Part shown: positions 16,670 to 24,791 of the stretch, piece after piece
How the letters are laid out: each line of letters opens with the position of its first letter
Position numbering within the stretch: the first letter of the stretch is position 1
From: Halomarina ordinaria
Lineage (GTDB): Archaea > Halobacteriota > Halobacteria > Halobacteriales > Haloarculaceae
Assembly (NCBI RefSeq): GCF_030553305.1
Contig: NZ_JARRAH010000001.1
Span: 1,364,001 to 1,428,000 of the forward strand
Length of the DNA stretch: 64,000 nucleotides
Direction of reading: 5' to 3'
Translations under genes and position numbers: made by a program
Notes under the pieces: generated by a model
Told to the model about the DNA's origin: nothing
Database searches by the model: none
Seen by the model: the letters and a program-made list of their open reading frames with translations, nothing else

Positions 16670-19600
16670 ATGGCTGAACAACCACGGAGCTTCGCGGGCG
16701 GCGCCGGACTCGCGAGGCCCGACGACGACCGCGGTAGCTGCGGCGTCGGGGTCGTCATGGACCTCGACGGTGGGTGCTCCCACCGGGTCGTATCGGACGG
16801 ACTGGACCTCCTGCGGAACCTCGAACACCGCGGCACGACCGGCGCCGAGGCGAACACCGGCGACGGCGCGGGTATCATGCTCCAGACGCCCCACGAGTTC
16901 TTCGCGGACGTCCTCGACTTCGACCTCCCCGAGGTGTACGCCGTCGGCGCCCTCTTCTTGCCGACCGAGGACGGCGCGCGGGAGCGACTGGAAGCGCTCT
17001 TCGAGGAGGTACTCGACGAGCACGACCTCGACGTGCTGGGCTGGCGGGACGTCCCGACGGACAACGCGGACCTCGGCCGGACGGCCCTCGACTCCGAACC
17101 GGCCGTCCGACAGGCGTTCGTCGCGCCGTCAGACGGCGCGAGCGCGGAGGCCGTCGACCGCCGGCTCTACGTCGCCCGGCGCGCCGTGGAGAACGCCGTC
17201 GAGGCGCGGGACCTGCCGGGACGCGAGCGTTTCTACGTCTGCTCGCTCGACCGCACCCGCCTCGTCTACAAGGGACTGCTCACCGCCGAACAGCTCCGCG
17301 ACTACTACCCCGACCTGCACGACGAGCGCGTCGCCTCGACGTTCGCGCTCGTCCACGCACGGTTCTCGACGAACACCCTCGGCGCGTGGCACCTCGCACA
17401 CCCCTACCGGACCATCATCCACAACGGCGAGTTCAACACCATCCAGGGGAACATCAACTGGATGCGGGCGCGCGAGAACGACCTCGCCCACCCGGACTTC
17501 GACGAGGACGACCTCGACACCCTTCGGCCCATCATCAACGACCCTGAGCAGTCCGACACCGCCAGCGTCGACAACGCCGTCGAACTGCTGTTGCAGGGCG
17601 GCCGCGACCTCCCCCACGTCCTGCGGATGCTCATCCCCGAGGCGTGGCGCGACGCCGAGACGGGCGTCCCCGAGTCGCGCCGCGAGTGGTACGACTTCCA
17701 CTCCTCGCTGGTCGAACCGTGGGACGGCCCCGCCCTCGTCGCCGCCACCGACGGCGAGCGCGTCGGCGCGGTGCTCGACCGCAACGGCCTGCGCCCCTGT
17801 CGCTACGACATCCTCGAGGACAACACGCTCGTGATGGCGAGCGAGGTGGGCGCGCTCGACCACGACCCGGGCGACATCCGCGAGCGCGGTCGCCTCCAGC
17901 CCGGCCAGCTGTTCCTCGCCGACCCGAACGAGGGACGGGTCATCCCCGACGAGGAAGTCTTCGAGTCGCTCACCGACGAGCGCTACGGCGAGTGGGTCGC
18001 CGAGAGGCAGGTCCGCCTCGCGGACGACGACGCCCCCGACGTGGGCGACCCCGTCGAGGGACTGCGCGCCCGTCAGGCGCTCTACGGCTACACCCACGAC
18101 GAACTCGACCACCTCGTCGAACCGATGGCCCGCGACGGGAAGGACCCCGTCGGGTCGATGGGCGACGACACGCCGCTGACCGTCCTCTCGGACTACGACC
18201 GGCCGCTCGACTCGTACTTCAAGCAGCTGTTCGCGCAGGTGACGAACCCGCCGCTCGACTACATCCGCGAGGAGCTCGTCACCTCCCAGGAGTGCCGCCT
18301 GGGCAACCAGCGCAACCTGCTCGCCGAGTCGCCCGAACACGCCGAACAGCTGGTACTCGACTCGCCGTTCCTCACCGACGCCCAGACGGCGGCGCTGAAG
18401 GACCTCGACGGACGGGTCGCCTCGCAGGTCCTCGACATCACGTTCGAGGCGAGCGAGACGCTCGCCGAGGCCGTCGAGCGCGTCCGCGACGAGGCCGCGC
18501 GCGCGGCCGACGAGTGCGACGTGCTCGTCCTCTCGGACCGCGCCGCGAGCGCCGAGCGCCTCCCGATTCCGAGCCTGCTCGCCGTCGGTGCCATCCACCA
18601 CCACCTCGTCCGGACGGGGCTGCGCAACCGCGTCGGCCTCGTCGTCGAGTCCGGCGACCCGCGGACGGTCCACCAGATGGCGACGCTCGTCGGCTACGGC
18701 GCGGGCGCGGTCAACCCCTACCTCGCCCACCAGACCATCGCCGACGTCGTCGCCGGCCCGGACGGGGCCGACCGCTCCGAGGCACTCGCCGCCTACCACA
18801 AGGCGCTCTCTGACGGGCTGTTGAAGATCATGGCGAAGATGGGCATCTCGACGGTCGAGAGCTACCGCGGCGCCCAGATCTTCGAGGCGGTCGGCCTCGA
18901 CTCCGCGTTCGTCGCGGAGTACTTCGAGGGGACCACCGCCCGCACCGGCGGCGTCGACGTGACCGACCTCGACGCCGGCCTGCGCGAGCGCCACGAACTC
19001 GCCTTCGGCGACGACCCGGCCCTCGAACGCCAGGGCGAGTTCGAGAACCGGAAGACGGGCATCCACCACGAGTGGAACCCGCAGACCGTCGGCATCCTCC
19101 AGCAGGCCGTCCGCCAGGGCGACTACGAGCGCTACACGGAGTTCGCCGAGCTCAGCAACGACCAGAGCGAGCGCCTCCAGTCGCTGCGGGGGCTGCTCGA
19201 ACTCGACTCCGACCGCGAGTCGGTGCCCATCGAGGAGGTCGAACCCGTCCACGAAATCGTGAAGCGGTTCTCGACGGCCGCGATGAGCCTCGGGAGCCTC
19301 TCGCCGGAGGCCCACGAGAACAACGCCATCGCGATGAACCGCCTCGGCGCGAAGTCCAACACCGGCGAGGGGGGCGAACCGCCGGAGCGCTTCGGCACCG
19401 AGAAGGAGTGTAACGTCAAGCAGGTCGCCTCCGGGCGCTTCGGGGTCACCTCGAACTACCTCACGCACGCGGACGAACTGCAGATCAAGATGGCCCAGGG
19501 GAGCAAGCCCGGCGAGGGCGGACAGCTCCCGGGGATGAAGGTCAACGAGATGATCGCCCACGTCAGGTGTTCGACGCCCGGCGTCGGCCTCATCTCGCCG

Positions 19601-21187
19601 CCCCCGCTGCACGACATCTACTCCATCGAGGACCTGAAACAGCTCATCCACGACCTGAAGACGGCGAACCCGGACGCCGACGTCAACGTGAAGCTCGTCT
19701 CGGAGGCCGGCATCGGCACCATCGCGGCGGGCGTCGCGAAGGCGAAGGCCGACGCCGTCCACATCTCGGGGCACTCCGGGGGCACCGGTGCCTCGCCGAA
19801 GACGTCCATCAAGAACGCGGGCCTGCCGTGGGAACTCGGTCTCGCGGAGGCGAACCAGATGCTCCGGCACACGGGGCTTCGCTCGCGCATCCGCGTCACC
19901 GTCGACGGCGGGCTGAAGACCGGCCGCGACGTCGCCGTCGCCGCCCTGCTCGGCGGCGAGGAGTACGTCTTCGGGACGAGTTCGCTCGTCACCTCCGGCT
20001 GCGTGATGGCCCGGCAGTGTCACAACAACACCTGTCCGGTCGGCGTCGCCACGCAGGACGAGAACCTGCGCGAGCGCTTCCCCGGTCAGCCCGACCACGT
20101 CATCAACTACATGACGTTCATCGCCCAGGAGCTCCGCGAGCTGATGGCGGACCTCGGCTTCCGGACCGTCGAGGAGATGGTCGGTCGGGTCGACTGCCTG
20201 CGCCAGCGCGAGGACGTCACGCACCCGAAGGCGCGCAAACTCGACCTCACGTCGATGCTCGTCTCGCCCGACAGCGACGACCGGACGAAGACCATCGAGC
20301 AGGTCCACGACGTGGACGAGGCGCTCGACCACCGCCTCATCGCCAAGGCCGCCCCCGCGCTCGACCGCGAGGAGCCGGTCCACCTCAGTAGCGACATCGA
20401 CAACACCGACCGCGCCGTCGGGGCGATGCTCTCGCACCACGTCTCGAAGCGCTTCGGCGAGGCCGGTCTGGCCGACGACACCATCGCCCTCGACCTGGAG
20501 GGCGTCGCGGGCCAGAGCCTCGGCGCGTTCCTCGCACGCGGTGTGAGCCTCCGCCTCACCGGCGTCGCCAACGACTACGTCGGCAAGGGGCTCTCGGGCG
20601 GGAAACTCGTCGTCGAGACGCCCATCGACGCCGCCTACGAGGCGGACGAGAACGTCCTCGTCGGCAACGTCGCGCTCTACGGCGCGACCGACGGCGAGAC
20701 GTACGTCAACGGGGTGGCGGGCGAGCGCTTCGCGGTCCGCAACTCCGGCGTGAAGGCCGTCGTCGAGGGCTGTGGCGACCACGGCTGCGAGTACATGACC
20801 GGCGGGGCCGTCGCCGTCCTCGGCGAGACGGGCCGGAACTTCGCGGCGGGGATGAGCGGCGGTATCGCCTACGTCTTCGACGAGGACGGCGACTTCGAGT
20901 CGAAGGTCAACAAAGGGATGGTGACGCTCTCGCGCGACCTCGAGGAGCGCGACCGGCGGCTGCTCCGGCGACTCGTCGAGAACCACCGCGAGTACACCGG
21001 CAGCGAGCGCGCCGCCGACCTGCTCGAGGAGTGGGAGGAGGCGCTCTCGACGGTCGTGAAGGTGCTGCCCGACGCCTACGCGGCCGTCATCGAGGAACAG
21101 GAGCAGTTCGACGTGCGCGGGGACCTGCCGGCGAGCGCGACCCCCATCGCCGGCGGTGCCGACGGCGAGCGCGTCGGCGCGGACTGA
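16670..21187 (+). CDS. gltB: glutamate synthase, large (GltB-type) subunit
   Basis: 1505 residues. Makes two glutamates from glutamine and 2-oxoglutarate. Cys24 in RGSCGVGVV is the amidotransferase nucleophile, to be exposed by removal of a 23-residue propeptide. The type II glutaminase domain (to about 420), the central domain, the FMN-binding TIM barrel (about 770-1150, with GGTGASPKTSI and a cysteine cluster CHNNTCPVG for the iron-sulfur centre) and the C-terminal GXGXG beta-helix follow in order. ATG at 16670 chosen because it puts the Cys at the usual distance; a TTG 14 codons earlier is also possible. No gltD lies nearby, so the enzyme is probably ferredoxin dependent. Confidence 0.95.
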   Translation: MAEQPRSFAGGAGLARPDDDRGSCGVGVVMDLDGGCSHRVVSDGLDLLRNLEHRGTTGAEANTGDGAGIMLQTPHEFFADVLDFDLPEVYAVGALFLPTEDGARERLEALFEEVLDEHDLDVLGWRDVPTDNADLGRTALDSEPAVRQAFVAPSDGASAEAVDRRLYVARRAVENAVEARDLPGRERFYVCSLDRTRLVYKGLLTAEQLRDYYPDLHDERVASTFALVHARFSTNTLGAWHLAHPYRTIIHNGEFNTIQGNINWMRARENDLAHPDFDEDDLDTLRPIINDPEQSDTASVDNAVELLLQGGRDLPHVLRMLIPEAWRDAETGVPESRREWYDFHSSLVEPWDGPALVAATDGERVGAVLDRNGLRPCRYDILEDNTLVMASEVGALDHDPGDIRERGRLQPGQLFLADPNEGRVIPDEEVFESLTDERYGEWVAERQVRLADDDAPDVGDPVEGLRARQALYGYTHDELDHLVEPMARDGKDPVGSMGDDTPLTVLSDYDRPLDSYFKQLFAQVTNPPLDYIREELVTSQECRLGNQRNLLAESPEHAEQLVLDSPFLTDAQTAALKDLDGRVASQVLDITFEASETLAEAVERVRDEAARAADECDVLVLSDRAASAERLPIPSLLAVGAIHHHLVRTGLRNRVGLVVESGDPRTVHQMATLVGYGAGAVNPYLAHQTIADVVAGPDGADRSEALAAYHKALSDGLLKIMAKMGISTVESYRGAQIFEAVGLDSAFVAEYFEGTTARTGGVDVTDLDAGLRERHELAFGDDPALERQGEFENRKTGIHHEWNPQTVGILQQAVRQGDYERYTEFAELSNDQSERLQSLRGLLELDSDRESVPIEEVEPVHEIVKRFSTAAMSLGSLSPEAHENNAIAMNRLGAKSNTGEGGEPPERFGTEKECNVKQVASGRFGVTSNYLTHADELQIKMAQGSKPGEGGQLPGMKVNEMIAHVRCSTPGVGLISPPPLHDIYSIEDLKQLIHDLKTANPDADVNVKLVSEAGIGTIAAGVAKAKADAVHISGHSGGTGASPKTSIKNAGLPWELGLAEANQMLRHTGLRSRIRVTVDGGLKTGRDVAVAALLGGEEYVFGTSSLVTSGCVMARQCHNNTCPVGVATQDENLRERFPGQPDHVINYMTFIAQELRELMADLGFRTVEEMVGRVDCLRQREDVTHPKARKLDLTSMLVSPDSDDRTKTIEQVHDVDEALDHRLIAKAAPALDREEPVHLSSDIDNTDRAVGAMLSHHVSKRFGEAGLADDTIALDLEGVAGQSLGAFLARGVSLRLTGVANDYVGKGLSGGKLVVETPIDAAYEADENVLVGNVALYGATDGETYVNGVAGERFAVRNSGVKAVVEGCGDHGCEYMTGGAVAVLGETGRNFAAGMSGGIAYVFDEDGDFESKVNKGMVTLSRDLEERDRRLLRRLVENHREYTGSERAADLLEEWEEALSTVVKVLPDAYAAVIEEQEQFDVRGDLPASATPIAGGADGERVGAD

Positions 21188-21232
21188 GCGGGGAGCACAA
21201 CCGGTTTCTCGTCGCCCCCCGTTCGACGTGAC

Positions 21233-21988
21233 ATGGCACCACACGGTTCGTTGCAGTTGGTCCGTCACGCGACGCTCCTCCTCACCGTCGGGGAGACGAC
21301 GTTCCTCGTCGACCCGATGCTGAGCGAGGCGGGGGCGAACCCGCCCGTCCAGAACACGCCGAACGACCGGCGCAACCCCCTCGTCGACCTGCCCGATGGA
21401 ACGTCCCTCGACGGGGCCGACGCCCTCCTCGTGACGCACCGCCACCAGGACCACCTCGACGACCCCGCAGTCGAACGGTTCGCCGGGGCACTGCCGGTGG
21501 TCTGTCAACCGGCCGATGCCGAGGAACTCGGGACCGAGTTCGACGAGGTGCGCACCGTCGACGACGCCCACGTGGTCGGGGACGCCGAGGTGGTGCGGAC
21601 GCCGGCGCGACACGGTCACGGCGAACTGGCCGAGCGCATGGGTCCCGTCTCGGGGTTCCTCCTCCGGGACGAGGAGCGGAGCGTCTACGTCGCCGGCGAC
21701 ACCGTCTGGTACGAGGGGGTGGCGGAGACGCTCGCCGAGTACGACCCGGACGTCGTGGTCGTGAACGCGGGCGCCGCCCGGTTCGTCGAGGGCGACCCCA
21801 TCACGATGACCGCCGAGGACGTCGTCGCGGTCTGCGAGCACACCGACGCGCCCGTCGTCGCCGTCCACATGGAGGCCATCAACCACTGCCTGCTCACCCG
21901 CGAGGACCTCCGGGCGGCCGCCGAGGAGGCCGGCGTCGGGGACCAGGTCCACGTCCCCGCGGACGGCGAGCGCGTCGCGTTCGAGTAG
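21233..21988 (+). CDS. MBL-fold metal-dependent hydrolase
   Basis: 251 residues. Metallo-beta-lactamase fold with the zinc motif THRHQDHLD (H69, H71, D73, H74), a later ligand region (RHGHG), the aspartate in VAGDTVWYEG and a final histidine in VAVHMEAINH. The layout resembles the UlaG/RomA group of single-domain hydrolases of diverse small substrates; substrate unknown. It follows gltB by 45 bases on the same strand, with a weak promoter-like GGTTTCTCG in the gap, so it may have its own transcript. Confidence 0.88.
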   Translation: MAPHGSLQLVRHATLLLTVGETTFLVDPMLSEAGANPPVQNTPNDRRNPLVDLPDGTSLDGADALLVTHRHQDHLDDPAVERFAGALPVVCQPADAEELGTEFDEVRTVDDAHVVGDAEVVRTPARHGHGELAERMGPVSGFLLRDEERSVYVAGDTVWYEGVAETLAEYDPDVVVVNAGAARFVEGDPITMTAEDVVAVCEHTDAPVVAVHMEAINHCLLTREDLRAAAEEAGVGDQVHVPADGERVAFE

Positions 21989-22036
21989 ACCGGCGAGACC
22001 GGCAGGCGTTTGTCGCGGCCGGCCGCAGCGAGGAGC

Positions 22037-23014
22037 ATGGACAGCGTACTCATCGTCGGCGGGACGCGCTTCATCGGTCGCCACGCGGTCGAGGAGTTCC
22101 TCGACCACGGCTACGAGGTGACGCTCTTCACCCGCGGGAACCGCGAGAACCCGTTCGCGGACCGCGAGGGCGTCGAGCACGTCGAGGGCGACCGGACGAA
22201 CGACTCGGCGCTGGAACTGGCGCGAGAGCGCGTCGACCCGGACGTCGTCGTCGACTGCGTCGCCTACTACCCGAAGGACGTCCGCGCCGCGACGGAGATA
22301 TTCGCCGACTGCGACGCCTACGTCTACGTCTCCTCGGGCGCCGCCTACGGCGCGTCGGTCGTCCCCAAGCGCGAGGGGGAGACGCCGCTGCACGACTGCA
22401 GCGCGGAGCAGGCGACCGACGACTCCTGGGACAGCTACGGCCCCCGGAAGGCGGAGGGCGACCGGGCGGTGTTCGCCGCCGCCGAGCGGGGCGTCCGCGC
22501 GATGAGCGTCCGACCGCCCGTGGTGTACGGGCCCCACGACTACACCGAGCGCTTCGACTACTGGGTCGACCGCGTCCTGACGCACGACCGCCTCGTCGTC
22601 CCCTACACCGACCTCCGCCACCTCGTCTACGTCGGCGACGTGGCGAGCGCGCTGCGCGTCGTCGCCGAGGACGGCGAGGCGGGCGCGGCGTACAACGTGG
22701 GCGACCACACGCTCCCCGTCCTCGGGGAGTGGGTCGAGTTGCTCGCGGCGGAGGTCGGCACCGAGGTCGACGTCGTCCGGGCGGGCGAGCGCGAACTGTC
22801 GGCCGGCGACCTCGAACCCGCCGACTTCCCGCTGTACCTCGACTACCCGCACGTCCTCGACACGCACGAACTGGAGTCGCTGGGCTGGACGGCGACGCCG
22901 CTCTCGGAGACGGTGGCGGCGACCGTCGAGGGCCACGAGGACGGTGCGGGCCGCGAGCAGGGGCCGGACCGCGAGGCGGAGGAACGCGTCCTCGGCGTCC
23001 TCGAGACGTTCTGA
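22037..23014 (+). CDS. NAD-dependent epimerase/dehydratase family protein
   Basis: 325 residues. Extended SDR fold with a glycine-rich nucleotide motif in VGGTRFIGRHAVEEF (residues 5-19), VSSGAAYG and a YGPRKAEGD segment that supplies the Tyr-x-x-x-Lys pair, plus SVRPPVVYGPHDY. The atypical GGTxFIG motif resembles the CSP41-like nucleotide-sugar epimerase relatives. Substrate unknown. The ATG at 22037 follows GAGGAG, a fair ribosome-binding site. Confidence 0.85.
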   Translation: MDSVLIVGGTRFIGRHAVEEFLDHGYEVTLFTRGNRENPFADREGVEHVEGDRTNDSALELARERVDPDVVVDCVAYYPKDVRAATEIFADCDAYVYVSSGAAYGASVVPKREGETPLHDCSAEQATDDSWDSYGPRKAEGDRAVFAAAERGVRAMSVRPPVVYGPHDYTERFDYWVDRVLTHDRLVVPYTDLRHLVYVGDVASALRVVAEDGEAGAAYNVGDHTLPVLGEWVELLAAEVGTEVDVVRAGERELSAGDLEPADFPLYLDYPHVLDTHELESLGWTATPLSETVAATVEGHEDGAGREQGPDREAEERVLGVLETF

Positions 23015-23066
23015 TTCCGGGGTCGGGAGAACAAACCGTTATCACCCGCCCCCGGGGAGTTGGTGT

Positions 23067-24113
23067 ATGTTCGAGAAGCACGCGTGGATTCGCCTGCCAC
23101 GCAACGTCGTCGTCGGCCACGGCGTCCTCGACGAGGCCGCGGCGGCCGTCTCGGAGGTCCACCTCGGCGGGACGCCGCTCGTCGTCACGAGTCCGACGCC
23201 GCGGGAGATCGCCGGCGACCGGGTCGCGGCCCAGTTCGACGGGAGCGCCATCGTCACCGTCGAGACGGCGAGTTTCGCCGCCGTCGAGGAGGTCATCGAG
23301 ACGGCGCGCGCCGAGGAGGTCGACTTCCTCGTGGGCGTCGGCGGCGGGAAGGCCATCGACATCGCGAAGATGGCCTCCGACACGCTCGCGATGGGCTTCG
23401 TCAGCGTCCCGACGGCCGCGAGCCACGACGGCATCGTCTCCGGGCGCGGGTCGGTCCCCGAGGGCGACACCCGCCACAGCGTGGCGGCGGAACCGCCGCT
23501 GGCCGTCGTCGCGGACACGGAACTCATCGCCGACGCGCCGTGGCGACTCACCACGGCGGGGTGTGCGGACATCATCTCCAACTACACCGCCGTCCGGGAC
23601 TGGGAACTCGCCCACCGCCTGAAGAACGTCGAGTACTCCGAGTACGCGGGCGCGCTCTCGCGGATGACCGCGGAGATGCTCGTCGACAACGCGGAGTCCA
23701 TCAAACCCGGACTCGAGGAGTCGGCCTGGATCGTGGTGAAAGCGCTCGTCTCCTCGGGCGTCGCCATGTCCATCGCGGGGTCCTCGCGGCCCGCCAGCGG
23801 CGCCGAACACCTCATCTCCCACCAGTTGGACCGCATCGCGCCGGGGGCGGCGCTCCACGGTCACCAGGTGGGCGTGGCGAGCATCGTCACCGAGTACCTC
23901 CACTCGGGGAGCGCGGGTCGCTGGCGGAACGTCCGGAACGCGCTCGCGGACCTCGGCGCGCCGACGACCGCCGCGGACCTCCACATCGAGGACGAGGACT
24001 TCGTCGAGGCGATGACGACCGCCCACGAGATACGCGACCGATACACCATCCTCGGCGACGGGGTGAGCCGCGACGCCGCGCTCGAGGCGGCGACGGTGAC
24101 CGACGTCGTCTAG
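23067..24113 (+). CDS. egsA: sn-glycerol-1-phosphate dehydrogenase
   Basis: 348 residues. Reduces dihydroxyacetone phosphate to sn-glycerol-1-phosphate, the step that sets the archaeal membrane-lipid stereochemistry. NAD(P)-binding motif GVGGGKAIDIAK (90-101), the conserved TAASHDG (D121 is a zinc ligand) and later histidines in LHGHQVGV are present. Length is right for the family. The ATG at 23067 lies 28 bases after an ACCGTTATC box. The stop overlaps the end of the convergent Nudix gene by four bases. Confidence 0.96.
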   Translation: MFEKHAWIRLPRNVVVGHGVLDEAAAAVSEVHLGGTPLVVTSPTPREIAGDRVAAQFDGSAIVTVETASFAAVEEVIETARAEEVDFLVGVGGGKAIDIAKMASDTLAMGFVSVPTAASHDGIVSGRGSVPEGDTRHSVAAEPPLAVVADTELIADAPWRLTTAGCADIISNYTAVRDWELAHRLKNVEYSEYAGALSRMTAEMLVDNAESIKPGLEESAWIVVKALVSSGVAMSIAGSSRPASGAEHLISHQLDRIAPGAALHGHQVGVASIVTEYLHSGSAGRWRNVRNALADLGAPTTAADLHIEDEDFVEAMTTAHEIRDRYTILGDGVSRDAALEAATVTDVV

Positions 24114-24595
24114 AGGGCGGCCGAGGACCGCGGCGGGCGCGCGCGCCACGCGCACTCGCACTCCGCGGCCGGGTCGCCCGTGACGTGCGTGCCGGAGAAG
24201 AGCGCGGCGAGGCGGTAGAGCGGTTCGCGGTCGGGGTCGTCCGCGTCCGTGAGACAGAGGATGGTGACCGAGAGGAGTTCGTCGAGCGAGGCGTCGATGC
24301 CGGTTCGCTCGCGCAGGCAGCGTCGCGCACCCGACTCGATGGTCTCGTCGCGTTCGACGGCGCCGTAGGGGTCGGTCCATCCCTCGCCGCCCTCCTTGAC
24401 CGCGAGGACCTGGTCCTCGGCGTTCCGGACGCGGACCGCGGCGTCGACGACGCTCTGCGTACCGAGCGACGCCAACCGGTCGTACACCGCGGGTCGGACG
24501 GGGACCGTGGTCTGGCTGACCGCGAAGCCGTCGTAGACGTCGTCGAGCGCACTCAGGTGGGCGGAGACGCTCTCCTGTGATTCGCTTGCGGCCAT
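24110..24595 (-). CDS. Nudix-fold protein with a degenerate Nudix box
   Basis: 161 residues. An N-terminal helical region (1-45) precedes a Nudix-like strand pattern. The box lies at residues 78-100 (G78, E84, R92, E96, G99). The consensus R-E-U-x-E-E is here R-C-L-R-E-R, so two expected glutamates are Cys93 and Arg97. Metal binding is probably weakened, and the protein may bind rather than hydrolyse nucleotide derivatives. Start at the ATG 24593-24595; a longer frame exists but lacks support. It overlaps egsA convergently. Confidence 0.75.
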   Translation of the reverse strand: MAASESQESVSAHLSALDDVYDGFAVSQTTVPVRPAVYDRLASLGTQSVVDAAVRVRNAEDQVLAVKEGGEGWTDPYGAVERDETIESGARRCLRERTGIDASLDELLSVTILCLTDADDPDREPLYRLAALFSGTHVTGDPAAECECAWRARPPRSSAAL

Positions 24596-24722
24596 CGTCC
24601 GTCGTTTCGAATCTATCGGGATAAACCCGGCCCACTCTCTCACCGCTCGGCCGTCATCAAATCGGGGCTTGAACGTCAGCCGTCGAGACACTGTGCTCCG
24701 GCCACAGGAGCGAGATGAGATG

Positions 24723-24778
24723 TCGTCGTGTGTAGGAGTCGGTCGCAGTCCCCCGAAAGGGGGAGCCTACATCGACGA
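24723..24778. ncRNA. long imperfect hairpin, candidate structured RNA or terminator
   Basis: TCGTCG (24723-24728) and TGTAGG (24731-24736) pair with CCTACA (24766-24771) and CGACGA (24773-24778). Inside, CCCCC (24750-24754) pairs with GGGGG (24759-24763) around a GAAA loop, leaving a 13-base bulge on one side. On the plus strand GAAA is a stable GNRA tetraloop, and an ACA follows the outer stem at 24780-24782, reminiscent of an H/ACA guide. On the minus strand it sits 14 bases beyond the S9 peptidase stop and could be its terminator. Confidence 0.4.
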
Positions 24779-24791
24779 AACAATCACCGAT

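Noticed and set aside
17129-22936. A 1935-codon minus-strand open frame
   Set aside because: Antisense to gltB, the MBL-fold gene and the epimerase-like gene. Long antisense frames arise in DNA with saturated G/C third positions; its translation has no domain.
22128-24635. An 835-codon minus-strand open frame
   Set aside because: Overlaps egsA and the epimerase gene on the opposite strand and becomes arginine/proline-rich.
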